A stretch of 64,000 nt of DNA from Symsagittifera roscoffensis (Eukaryota; Xenacoelomorpha; Acoela; Convolutidae), in assembly GCF_963678635.1 (NCBI RefSeq), contig NW_026971559.1, forward strand, positions 40,456 through 104,455. The letters are read 5' to 3'. This document shows positions 10,601 through 19,436 of this stretch, one piece after another (positions within the stretch are counted from its first letter, which is position 1; each line of letters starts with the position of its first letter). The position numbers were made by a program, and so were the translations under genes. The notes under the pieces are model-generated. The model saw nothing but the letters and a program-made list of their open reading frames with translations, did no database searches and was not told where the DNA came from.

Positions 10601-13339
10601 AAATACGCTGAAGTTTACCTAAATTTGAGCTAAATATTTGGTTATATAATGCTCTAAACACTAAAAAGAAAGCTCATAATAGCAGAATCAAATTTGAAAC
10701 TTTCGGAAATCAGTGAAATTAATCGTAATTTTTGAGAAGGTAAAGTAAAAATTAAACAAATTTACCCAAAATTTTCCATTTTGAACCTTTTATTTTGGTA
10801 TTTAACTGGTTGTATGTCCAGTTCAGTGAGAATTTTAAAAGGAACCTCAATTCAACTGAACATTAAGAGCAATATTCTATGAAATTTCTAGATCAAACTC
10901 CATGATTCAACTCCTCCTCAGTTTTTTTTTTCTAAATGATAAACCCAATTTTATACAAAAAATACAATTTCTGAATTTGTTTTCACGTTAATAGTTATGA
11001 ATTTCAGATCAATGATGGAAAATGAACTCTTAGTTGCTAAAATTGAATAAAAATGGGATAAACTTTTATTAAAAGTTTCTTCGACATTGGCTCAAATTCA
11101 AAAAAATCGTCTTCATAACTGATGATTATCTTTCTGTTGCTTCTGCAACATAATTTTTACGATTTTCCGAAGAAAGGTTCTATAATTTTTAAGGTTATTC
11201 TTGCTTTCTGCTTAACACATATTTTGGCCATTGAACACCTTTTGCAAGAAAATTTAGTCAGAACTGGAGAATTTAGGAGGAATATAGTATCAATTGAACG
11301 AACAATTTGCTGGCAGAGATGAAATTAGAACTGATACCGTCTGGTTAGTACGATAAAAATTGTAAATGTTTTCCTCAAGGTTCCCTTGTTTAGTTGCTAC
11401 AGTAAACTATTTAAGCAAAATAGAATATTTGGGATCAATAACTGTCACTTTTCCTGAAAAAAATTTATTTTTTCATGATTTTCCGTTAAAATGTTCTATG
11501 TTTTAAGGTTATTCTTGATTTTTGCTTGATACATATTTTCGCTATTGAACACCTTTTGCAAGAAAATTTAGTCAGAACTGGAGAATTTAGGTTGAAAATA
11601 GTATCAATTGAACGAACAATTTGCTGGCAGAGATGGAATTAGAACTGATAACGTCTGATTATTTTTGATAAAAATTGTAAATGTCTTCCTCAGGGTTCCC
11701 TTGTTCAGCTGCTACCGTAAACTATTTAAGCAAAAATACACTTTTTGGGATCAATAACTATCACTTTTCTCGCAAAATATTTTTTAACGAACGTTTTTTA
11801 TTCTAAATTTATAACGGAAATTTTCTCAAAAATACCCAAGTGAGAAAAAATCGGTGCTAGTTAAAGTATTCAAAACAAATGTAAAAAATGAGAATAAAAA
11901 GTTGTATTTTTACGTTTTAAGAACAAATTAGGAGCAGCTCTATTAGTTATAATCTAAAAATCTCCGGAAATAAGCAAAGAAACCTAGTTCCTAACATCTA
12001 CAAAATAAAAACTTCTAAAAGAGCGCGTCTCAAAAAATTAATTTAGCAAAAAAAATCAAGGTGCAAACTGGAACAATTGTGTCATTTTCAAATTTTTATT
12101 AAGAAAAAAACTCTATATAGTAAAAATGTAGTAATGAATTGTATAGTGCTGTATATTGTATGTAGTATTGTGTATATAAGTAGTATTGTGTATTGTATAT
12201 AGCAAGGAAACGTAGATTTTGAAAGCAAGTTTTTGATTTATGTTCCATGTATCTACTTCCAAAAGATGTTGGATTGGGTTTACTTTACAAATACTATCCT
12301 CAAACATCTGAGTTTTCATATAAAATTACCTATTATATCAAATGATAACAAACTTCTCTAGTGAATTACACATAAATACAAATCTTTGAATCTTTTTATG
12401 TCAGATTTGTTTCTCAAGATATACTTTAAAAGCTAAATTTTAGTATAATTATCCCAAAACTCCTAATGAATTAAATTGAGTTTCTATCTCAAATCAGCAT
12501 TTTCTCAAATTCTGCTTCATCTACTATCTACCAAATTAATCCAATTTAAACAGAATTTTTCTTGAATATTGAATTTTAGATGGAAAAATGTATCGTTTCA
12601 ACGAACGTTCAATACTCCGAAGCTTAATTAATACCGTAAATCCTTTGCTAAGAGCCTTTAAATGATTTTCTCAACCTCATAACTGTATAATGCTGTTTTA
12701 AATCTGAATTTCTATTTTAGACTAAAATTTTAGTTGAGAATGATGTTTATCATTTTCTTGAAATTTTCAAAGTTTAGCAAAAACATAAATTTTTCCAGGT
12801 CATTTATTAATTTTTTTTCTGGAACCATCAAAAAAAACAATAGAAAACCATAATTCCTAATAAGTCAAACCCCATTGTCTGCTTAAAAAGGTTCTACTCT
12901 ATGAACACTTTTACAAGCACTAAACAAGGAAAACTTTGAAAGAGTAACTACAAAAAACCTTTCAAATAGTCCATATTTTACAAATAACCAAGTTTTACAA
13001 TTTTTAAGCTAGTGTCCAACTACTTATTAGCATATTTTAACTTTTTTTACAACAAATTTATAGCGACAAAGCCTCCGCAAGCTTGCAACCAAGGAAGTTT
13101 TTACTGTTGATTAAAAGTTTTCGGATCGAGTTCCATGGAAAGTTTCCCGACAATTTGAACTCGATTTTTGCTGTCTTTATCATCAATCAAAACCTTTGAA
13201 TAATAAAACAAATGACAGTTCAGGCATTGAGATGAAAACACTGTATAATTTCTTACTAAGTTTATTACATTAGTTTAGACTTTTCAGATACAGTAAAAAC
13301 TAATATTCATAGTAAATTCTATGTTGTTAACAAAAATTA
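10601..13339. other. Gene-free AT-rich left interior of the element
   Basis: About 2.7 kb with no convincing gene. It contains a 314-bp tandem duplication (listed separately) and a patch rich in TATTGTGTAT-type units (12130-12200) that opens a spurious minus-strand frame. Scattered short ATG frames have no recognisable features. The stretch near 13080-13200 contains a loose inverted repeat (AAAAGTTTTCGGATCGAGTT and its relaxed complement about 60 bp on). Confidence 0.6.
11155..11782 (+). repeat. Two tandem copies of a 314-bp unit
   Basis: The string CACCTTTTGCAAGAAAATTT occurs at about 11236 and 11550, and similarity runs for the full 314 bp on both sides. A 66-codon ATG frame in the first copy (11122-11322) is interrupted in the second by a shift at GGAGAATTTAGG, so it is not called as a gene. 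Confidence 0.75.
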
Positions 13340-13555
13340 TTAATTTATCTTCTCTTGAAGTGTCTTTGGAGAATGCTGAGCACATAATTCAACATTATGT
13401 TGACAATGCTTCTTCTTCAAATGATAAGTGAGTTCCTCGCTGCTATAAGTATAAAAGTTACAGTTAGAACATTTCAAAACACCACAGGTTCTGCGATGAC
13501 TTGATGTGCCACATTCAAGACATGCAACTCTTTCGTTTCTATTAAGCGACGACAT
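13340..13555 (-). CDS. 71-residue zinc-finger protein
   Basis: The ATG at 13553-13555 (MSSLNRNERV) is preferred over the longer frame upstream, which begins at TTG in the opposite-strand CCAAT repeat. The protein has a textbook C2H2 finger, C29-x2-C32-x12-H45-x4-H50, preceded by a second cysteine/histidine cluster (C12-x2-C15-x4-H20-x3-C24) that resembles a zinc knuckle with one residue missing. More Cys/His follow (C51, H53, C58). C2H2 fingers usually bind DNA or RNA, and at this size a regulatory role is the natural guess, but that is inference. It is the leftmost gene of the element. It is transcribed leftward from a region with repeated CCAAT boxes and has no second copy in the window. 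Confidence 0.7.
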   Translation of the reverse strand: MSSLNRNERVACLECGTSSHRRTCGVLKCSNCNFYTYSSEELTYHLKKKHCQHNVELCAQHSPKTLQEKIN

Positions 13556-13659
13556 CTCAATAAGTAAAGAAAAATTAAATAAGAGATTTAAAATGTACCA
13601 AATTTTTAGATAAGAAGAAATGAATAGCCTCAAAAAATGAATAAAAGTGAATAAAAACA

Positions 13660-13960
13660 GCAAACTTATCAACCAATTGTTTTTAACGTGAAATAAAATC
13701 AGAATGGATATGCTATTTAGCCTAGCTGAAATAAAAATCATCCAATTTAACCAGGGAATTTTCAAAATTATCAACCAATCAGAATCGAGCATTAATTATA
13801 AGAAAATTTTTATCTTTTCTGATATCAACCAATCAGAATCGAGCTTCAATAGTCATGGAATTTTCAACAAATTTAATATCAACCAATCAGAATTGAGCTT
13901 CGATAGTCAAGGAATGTTCAACAAATTTATTGTCAGCCAATCAAAATTGAGCTCTACTTC
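13660..13960 (-). promoter_or_regulatory. CCAAT-box array with 54-bp period
   Basis: TCAACCAATC (or TCAGCCAATC) occurs at 13771, 13825, 13879 and 13933, exactly 54 bp apart. Two looser CCAAT sites lie at about 13669 and 13738. Each repeat carries ACCAATCAGA, which matches the NF-Y binding consensus. The array is 110-400 bp upstream of the zinc-finger ATG. Because 54 is a multiple of three it also opens a plus-strand 99-codon frame, which I regard as a by-product. Confidence 0.6.
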
Positions 13961-14208
13961 TCAAGAATTTTTCAATAATTTTGATATTGTTTGTAGTTAT
14001 TGAGGATACCTTCACAGGTGGTATTTGTGGTAATAACCGATCAGAATGAAGTATTCACAATTTTAAAAAAATTGGTAGATCAGAACCAAATTTTGTTCAT
14101 GAAAATTCCTAATCGATCATACTTATTGACATAACTAAGATATTAAATTTGATACCTTAGTGAGATAAATGAGATTTCTTGTCTGGTTCATTTTGTTTTT
14201 GCGATACT

Positions 14209-14721
14209 TTATTCAAATTTTGAATTTTGGATCAAAATTTTTTCGGTTTGTTCTATTTCTAACCAGTGAAAAAAGAAATTACCAAAATATACATTTTTAT
14301 CAATTTCTTTTTGGTATATTGTAATATAAACAACCGGAAGTCTTTTAATTTTGGATAACCGATTAAAAGATGTTCTGACAAATCTAGATTTTTTATTTGT
14401 ATCAAACTCAAAACAGTAATCGAAAGGATGTTCTTTATCTCCAATTTTTGTTTCATAGGCTCTTCCATTGTTTTGTTTTTTACTGATAGACCATTGAATC
14501 TGACTTAAATCTTCTAGATAAAAACATTGTTGATAAATCTGGCAGTACTCTTCTTTTCTGAAATCTCCTCGCCATCTTTTTAACAAAAAAACTATTGAGC
14601 TTTCTGTGTTTCTATACAAGTTAAAACTAATACAATCTCCATCAACGTCATCTGTCCACCACTCTTTTAATTTTTTGTAGTAGTTCAATCTTAAAATCTG
14701 ATAACTTTCTATTTCAGACAT
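14209..14721 (-). CDS. 170-residue protein of unknown function
   Basis: The ATG at 14719-14721 (MSEIESYQIL) is chosen; the frame extends eight codons further only to a TTG. A TATA-like TTTATAGA lies about 60 bp upstream on the minus strand (near 14785). The N-terminal part is charged and aromatic (KKLKEWWTDDVDGD). The C-terminal part alternates basic and hydrophobic residues (LPVVYITIYQKEID), like a beta-rich domain. The last ~40 residues loosely resemble in layout the end of the 15222-15778 protein (a K/R patch, a VxI-type strand, then an aromatic strand and an acidic helix), so the two may be distant paralogues. No transmembrane segment or signal peptide is apparent. It reads in the same direction as its neighbours at 13340 and 15222. 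Confidence 0.6.
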   Translation of the reverse strand: MSEIESYQILRLNYYKKLKEWWTDDVDGDCISFNLYRNTESSIVFLLKRWRGDFRKEEYCQIYQQCFYLEDLSQIQWSISKKQNNGRAYETKIGDKEHPFDYCFEFDTNKKSRFVRTSFNRLSKIKRLPVVYITIYQKEIDKNVYFGNFFFHWLEIEQTEKILIQNSKFE

Positions 14722-15221
14722 TGAAAACGCGTTTGATAGAAACAATCTTCTGACTAAAAAAAACGAAGAATTTTAAAAAACTCTATAAAGTCTTTTGCAA
14801 TAAAAATCACCATAAATAATTTTTTCCTTATTTAGAGTCTAATTAGCTTTAAGAAATTTCATGTAACTAATCAAAACCTCGATTTAAGACAAAAAAAAAT
14901 GAAATAACCAATGAAGTTCAGAAAAACGATAAATAATGATAATGTTCTCAATTATATTCTTGTTTGTAATTTTGTTAAAATGAGAGAAAATTTACCTAAA
15001 TTTTGATGAAAAGTAATTAAAAAAGTTATCTGTAATTTCGTAAACAACTACAGGAAAATCATTTGATAATTGGCTAGTGTTTTATGTCAATTTCGATTAA
15101 ATTGTATGTTTTGTCTGACTTTTCCTCAGATATTATAGCTCTAAATATGCACTTCAGTGAGAAAAAAATAGTTTTGAGCCAATAATATTTCAATTATCAA
15201 TATACAAAATATCACAAAGCA
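14722..15221. other. Intergenic spacer, 500 bp
   Basis: AT-rich, with no frame or RNA gene seen. It holds the presumed promoter of the 14209 gene on its left side and the 3' region of the 15222 gene on its right. Confidence 0.6.
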
Positions 15222-15778
15222 TTACTGAGGTTTACAATTATCAACAAACATAAATTCTCCCAAAATTTGGGACAGTTCTTTGAATTCGTTCAACGTATAG
15301 TTGACATAGGCAACTTGTTCCATTGCTTCATTCTCTTTTGCAGTGAAGAGTCGAATCTGAATGTAGGGAGGCTTGTTCACATGGTACTTCTTGATTGTGA
15401 CACACACCCTCCTCTTGTTGTTTGTTGCTATTTCATATACTCTATTACAGATGTCGAGCTCCTGATCCATAGTTGATTCTTTACCAAATTTTGCTTCATA
15501 TATAGGAACGAGTCCAAGATTTTCAGCATCGTGAATAACACTGTTCCGAATTGCCGATATTGCTTCTCCTTCTTTTTCACTAAGATTGACTTGCTGAGAC
15601 TTTTCAAATTGTCCCAAATCATTTATTTTTAATAGTTGAAAGCACGGTTCCAAGTATATTTTCTCCTTGTAAGATTTTTCGAACCAAATAAATCTCCCAA
15701 TTATTTTTTGATTTTTTGAAAATTCAATATAGTTGGGACTATCTATCAACTTTTCTCGAGTCCATTTTGAAGAACAAA
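15222..15778 (-). CDS. Unknown protein, probably the last exon of a spliced gene
   Basis: Open from the stop at 15222 up to 15778, about 185 codons, with no in-frame ATG in the first half. The first candidate residues are TTG-encoded (LIDSPNYIEF). Immediately upstream on the minus strand is a pyrimidine-rich tract ending TGATCAG (AG at 15780-15779), a good 3' splice site, so an upstream exon is likely. The middle has an AIRNSVIHDAENLG block and KESTMDQELDIC. The end is a strand-rich stretch, RVCVTIKKY and YIQIRLFT, followed by an acidic helix (NEFKELSQIL). The layout of that end recalls small beta-beta-beta-beta-alpha ssDNA-binding folds such as PC4, but this is only a pattern impression. Broken paralogues occur at 20481, 25749, 26380, 30670, 38370 and 46900, so the family is characteristic of this element type. 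Confidence 0.6.
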
Positions 15779-15839
15779 CTGATCAGATGAGGAGAAATGA
15801 GAGAAATGATTTTGAGATTAAATGAAAATGGAAGTAAAC

Positions 15840-15969
15840 AGTATGAGTCATCGCCATTTCCATATATGGAAGTAGTACTAAATATGAAAGGATTTCCCTA
15901 TATGGAAGCTGCGTAGGCGTTACTACTACTATATAACTCCCCCATTTTCTGCAAAAATCATTTTTCCCA
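15840..15969. promoter_or_regulatory. Divergent promoter with CArG boxes and TATA box
   Basis: CCATATATGG at 15860-15869 is a perfect serum-response-factor CArG box. CCCTATATGG at 15896-15905 is a one-mismatch copy. Both run directly into GGAAG, an ETS-type core. TATATAA at 15930-15936 lies 34 bp before the ATG of the plus-strand gene at 15970, which would give a very short leader. On the minus strand TTATATAG at the same place could serve the 15222 gene. The factors are inferred from consensus only. Confidence 0.6.
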
Positions 15970-16566
15970 ATGGCAGCTGCTATGTGTCAAGCTCTTCCCA
16001 GCTTTTATTTAGATTATAATAGTAAATCATTGTTTATTTCTGTTTCCAACGAATTTTACAAAAAATACATAATAACCCAAGATTATTGCGTCTCTACTCA
16101 CAATTTTTTTTGTTCCTTGGGAAATTGCAAATTTCATATAATTCTAATTAGAACATCTCTTAGCCAAATTCTTCAGAGATTAGACAAATATCAATACATA
16201 TATCAAGAAATTGATTGTCTTTACAATTTGTACAAGCACAGATTCTTTTCGAGTGTTGTCACATCAAGTGGGGAAGTCTTCAATCAGCTTAGTTGTGGAG
16301 TTCAGCATAATTTACGATTGAAACGAGCAGAAAAAACACCAAGCGTATCAAGGAAACGACTTGTTCGCAAAAAGTTCAAAAAACATTTTCTAAGTTCTAA
16401 TCAAAAACTTGCATCTACGCAAACTCTTGGCTCAGCATTTTCAGACAGAATTCGAAAAGTACAAAACTCAAAATATGAATCTGATTTGTTCAAAATAATT
16501 GATTGTTTTTATGATGGTTATGGTTCTGTAAATAGTGAGCGTGTCATTTTTTCTGTTAATTTTTGA
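15970..16566 (+). CDS. 198-residue basic protein, unknown family, founder of many broken copies
   Basis: The ATG sits directly behind the TATA/CArG promoter (MAAAMCQALP). Residues 20-110 are mixed hydrophobic and aromatic and rich in cysteine and tyrosine. Residues 116-138 form a strongly basic patch with the look of a bipartite nuclear localisation signal (RLKRA, then SRKRLVRKKFKK). The C-terminal ~50 residues (ASTQTLGSAF to the end) form a module that is repeated alone, at high identity, at 18.4, 21.8 and 23.8 kb. The N-terminal and middle parts recur as decayed copies at 20.7, 26.0, 26.6, 31.3, 37.3 and 47.5 kb. The full-length intact form is seen only here. A nuclear role is inferred from the basic patch; no enzyme motif is visible. 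Confidence 0.7.
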   Translation: MAAAMCQALPSFYLDYNSKSLFISVSNEFYKKYIITQDYCVSTHNFFCSLGNCKFHIILIRTSLSQILQRLDKYQYIYQEIDCLYNLYKHRFFSSVVTSSGEVFNQLSCGVQHNLRLKRAEKTPSVSRKRLVRKKFKKHFLSSNQKLASTQTLGSAFSDRIRKVQNSKYESDLFKIIDCFYDGYGSVNSERVIFSVNF

Positions 16567-16632
16567 TTATTTTTTCAAAAAAGTCTAGTCAAGGTTAAAT
16601 AAATTTCAATTCAACTGCTTTTCAACAAATAA

Positions 16633-16833
16633 ATGAATGTTACTTTTTTACAAGATGCAATTAAAAATCAATCATTTTATAACAAATATGCGTATTTTAT
16701 AGAAGAAATTTTATTGCAGAACGCAAATTTTTCATATTTTAAAAAATATGTACGTTTGCAAAAGCTAACACCTTTTTTTTATTGTTTAGAGACTATCAGT
16801 ATTGATGACTTTGAATGCTTTTCCTTCTCTTAA
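16633..16833 (+). CDS. Possible 66-residue ORF
   Basis: ATG frame MNVTFLQDAI... following the 15970 gene by 66 bp, aromatic-rich with an acidic end (ISIDDFECF). Its 3' half lies in sequence shared with 18930-19000, 22290-22330 and neighbouring units, but the frame is not kept there. It may be a real small gene or chance in AT-rich DNA. Confidence 0.2.
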   Translation: MNVTFLQDAIKNQSFYNKYAYFIEEILLQNANFSYFKKYVRLQKLTPFFYCLETISIDDFECFSFS

Positions 16834-17340
16834 TTCACTGTTTCTCTGATGTTTTTGATTTAGATACGTGCAAAAGTAGATTTTTTTTTATCAAACCTAA
16901 AACAAAGAAATTCTTAAACATTAATTTTAGCATTGCAAGAAAATCTTGTTACGGTTTTCTTGAAAATGCGAAAAAAAACAACGAAAGTTTTCTTAACTTG
17001 CGAGATTTTCTTTGATTTTTTTTAAACAAAAATGCAAAAAATATTATGAAAATTTTTGCATGGTGCAAATTATTTTAAAGTTTTTAACATGTGTGCAAAA
17101 ATTGTAGTGATTTCTTATCTTGTGTGCGAAAATGTTGTGAAGTTTTTCACAAATATCGAAATTGATTCAAATTTTTTATCATCTTACGATAAAACGTTTT
17201 TTAAAAATATTTATTAATTGTAAAATTAGTTTGATTTTTGAAAATAAATTTTAAAAATTTTTAAACAAAACTTTGCCTATGCAATTTTTTTAACAAATTT
17301 TTCAATGATCTTATTTCTTTGTTCCTATCTCTTTAACAAA
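16820..17340. repeat. AT-rich spacer with TGCAAAAA motifs (founder unit)
   Basis: No gene. It is similar to 18950-19335 and to the matching parts of the later units. The motif TGCAAA occurs many times (ATGCAAAAA near 17031, GTGCAAATT near 17061, GTGTGCAAAAAT near 17092), usually just after a T-rich run. Confidence 0.6.
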
Positions 17341-17400
17341 AAATTACTAGATGCAAAAAAAAACATTAAATTACAGAACAAAAGATAATAACCAATTTAT

Positions 17401-17884
17401 TTACAAATCAAAGAGCTGTCGAGCAGCTGAAGAATTTTTGAAGTTCTCAATGGAGCGCAAAGCTGGTCTTGCCTCCATCTCTGGTGGTTCGCTGACTGGA
17501 GTTCTTCGCTCAGAGAACCCCTCATCCTCTTCGATGGTAATTGGGTTGTCCACAGATCCCTCTTCCCAAGGAAAGAGGAAGTCGTTGACTGGTTGAACAA
17601 CAAACCTTGAGTCAGGAATCTCGGGGTAGTTCATTCCCTCATGCTCAGACACTTCCTCCATCGTTTGCATGGTTCCAAGTTGGTTCTCTGTGATGGGATT
17701 TTGCATCATATGATGCTTGCTGAAATCCCTTCGCATCACTTCGACCATGTGCCAGACTTGGATTGGGATGTCCATTCGAGCCAGAAAAACTCCAGAGACT
17801 GTTTCTCGCTCTTGGATTTGTACTTAGATCAGGTGAAAATTCTACAGAGTACATAAGGTTGTTGTTTTGCACTGAGAAGATCAT
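17401..17884 (-). pseudogene. Acidic protein family, copy 1 (frameshifted)
   Basis: The ATG at 17884 begins MIFSVQNNNL as in the intact copies, but an extra base in TGTACTTAGATC (near 17824; TGTACTAGATC in the 20858 copy) shifts the frame after about 22 codons. An inner ATG at 17775 (MDIPIQVWHM) still opens a 124-residue protein that keeps the acidic PITIEEDEG segment and the conserved tail RPALRSIEN...SAARQLFDL. It may therefore still make a shortened product. Confidence 0.65.
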
Positions 17885-18267
17885 TTTGAGCAATAAGATG
17901 ACTAAAAAAGCAAAAACAAGAAAGAACTGAGAGAAGGGGGAACCTTACAAAAAATAAGTTGAAATCAGGGTGTTTAGAGCTGAGAGAGGAGGTAGTGGAC
18001 GGTGGTTTAGTTGAAAATGAAATGACTTTTAGTTAGGAGTGAGGGGTATCTTCAACTGGAATGTCTAGGTTCAACCTATCAGAATCGATTTTCCTAATTT
18101 GGATTGTAGCTAGGTCCAATCACATTTCAGTTTCCTTTTAAGGATTTCTTATAGAAAACTCGGGTCCAATCGGAAACAAAGCTCCATTGTACACCTTGTC
18201 GTTTCCAATCACAAAAATGTTCATTTTTGTTCAAGTTGTCGTATCCAATCAGACAATGATTTACCTT
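17885..18267. promoter_or_regulatory. Promoter region with four CCAAT boxes, copy 1
   Basis: About 380 bp lie between the acidic gene and the membrane gene. CCAAT cores occur in TCCAATCACA (about 18115), TCCAATCGGA (18164), TCCAATCACA (18208) and TCCAATCAGA (18244), about 35-50 bp apart. The last matches the NF-Y consensus well. The same region recurs at 21242-21624 and 23277-23659. Confidence 0.55.
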
Positions 18268-18408
18268 TCAAGGACTTAAGTCTTCCAAATAAGTAAAAAT
18301 ATACACAAAAGCAATTGCAAAAATAAATGACCAAAAGTTGTTTGAAGTAAAAATAAGAAATATTGCCCATATAAGTAACAAAAGAAGTAAAATAAATAAA
18401 AGTAGCAT
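18268..18408 (-). CDS. 46-residue hydrophobic membrane protein, copy 1
   Basis: ATG at 18406-18408, stop at 18268-18270. The product begins MLLLFILLLLLLIWAIFLIF, has a short polar turn (TSNN), then a second hydrophobic stretch (FWSFIFAIAFVYIFTYL) and an acidic tail (EDLSP). Two membrane passes in a hairpin, or one long helix plus one, fit a small integral membrane protein. A diverged copy at 48547-48660 keeps the same start context, the aromatic second segment and the length class, which argues that this frame is real. Its first codons overlap, head to head, the start of the plus-strand STQTLGS module. Confidence 0.6.
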   Translation of the reverse strand: MLLLFILLLLLLIWAIFLIFTSNNFWSFIFAIAFVYIFTYLEDLSP

Positions 18409-18562
18409 CTCCACTCAGACTCTTGGATCAGCTTTTTTGGAAAGGATTCGAAAAGTTCAAAACTCAAAGTATGAGACTGACTTGTTGAAAATTGTTGATT
18501 GTTTTAATGATGGTTATGCTGCCGTAAATAGTGAGCGTATCAAATTTTCTTTTAATAATTGA
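18404..18562 (+). pseudogene. C-terminal module of the 15970 protein, copy 1
   Basis: Encodes the STQTLGSAFLERIRKVQ... module ending at the same stop as the 15970 gene, with about four-fifths of residues identical. The upstream part of the gene is absent and replaced by the inverse-strand membrane gene. The joint AAAAGTAG just before it could act as a 3' splice site, so use as an alternative last exon is possible. Confidence 0.5.
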
Positions 18563-19335
18563 ATAATATTTGTTTATGAAAATCTTGTCCAAATTTTTTT
18601 AAATTTAAAATCGAAAGTTTTCTCAACGAACAAATTTGTAATTTTCAACACGTGTGCAAAAATTAACTCAGAGTTTTTTCGCAAGATGCAAATTTTGGTT
18701 TGATTTTTTCAACACGTTTGCAAAAATTTAATTAAACTTTTTTACAAAATTCAATAACTGTTTTAGTTTTTTCAACAAGTGTGCAAAAATGTTCAACAAA
18801 TTTTTGTTTTAGATGTAAGTTTTTTCGTGGTTTTTTTGAAAACAAATGCAAAAATCTAGCTTCTTTTTTCTTATGCATATGCAAAAATTGCAAAATTTTA
18901 TTGTAAAAAATTTGTTAAATTAATGCTAAAACCTTTTCATAATTGCTGATTTTGAGTGCTATTCCCTATCTTAATACATTGTTTTTCCAATATTTTTGAT
19001 CAATAAACATGCAAAAAAGAGATTCTTCTTTTGATCAAAATTAAAGCAAAGATTTTCATTTACTTTAATTATTAACAGTGCAAGAAAATCCTCTTTCAGT
19101 TTTCTTTAAAATGCGAAAATATTTAATGAAATTTTTTTTTAATTTTCGAGATTTTCTTTGATTTTTTTAAGTGTGCAAAACAACTATGAAACATTTTGGA
19201 TGGTGCAAAAATTAATGTAAAGTTTTTAACATGCTTGCAAAAATTGGTTTAATTTTTTTGCCATCTTTCTAACAAAAATCTATACAAGTACTTACCAGAT
19301 GCATAATTAGTTTCGTTTTTAACAAAGTTTTACCA
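18563..19335. repeat. TGCAAAAA-motif spacer, unit 1
   Basis: No gene. Between 18640 and 18900 there are six TGCAAA motifs (GTGTGCAAAAAT, ATGCAAATTTT, GTTTGCAAAAAT, GTGTGCAAAAAT, ATGCAAAAATC, ATGCAAAAATTG), each preceded by a T-rich or TTTTTTC run, with more to 19240. ATGCAAAT is the classical octamer (POU factor) site. The same array recurs at 21980-22260 and 24030-24230. Confidence 0.6.
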
Positions 19336-19436
19336 TTGAAATTTCCTAATAAACTTTTCTATGATCTCTTGAAAATAAGTTTACTAGAAGCAAAGAAATT
19401 AAATTACAAAGCACAAGAAGACAGCAACCAATTCAT

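Noticed and set aside
12113-12319. 68-codon minus frame ending in HNTTY-type repeats
   Set aside because: It results from the TATTGTGTAT simple repeat.
13704-14003. Plus-strand 99-codon frame with INQSE-type repeats
   Set aside because: It is produced by the 54-bp CCAAT array, whose period is a multiple of three; it begins with a TTTAGCC region lacking any domain.
18276-18467. 63-codon minus frame beginning FELFESFPKK near the membrane gene
   Set aside because: It is the antisense of the STQTLGS module fused to a shifted frame of the membrane gene; the shorter ATG frame 18268-18408 agrees with the diverged copy at 48.5 kb.
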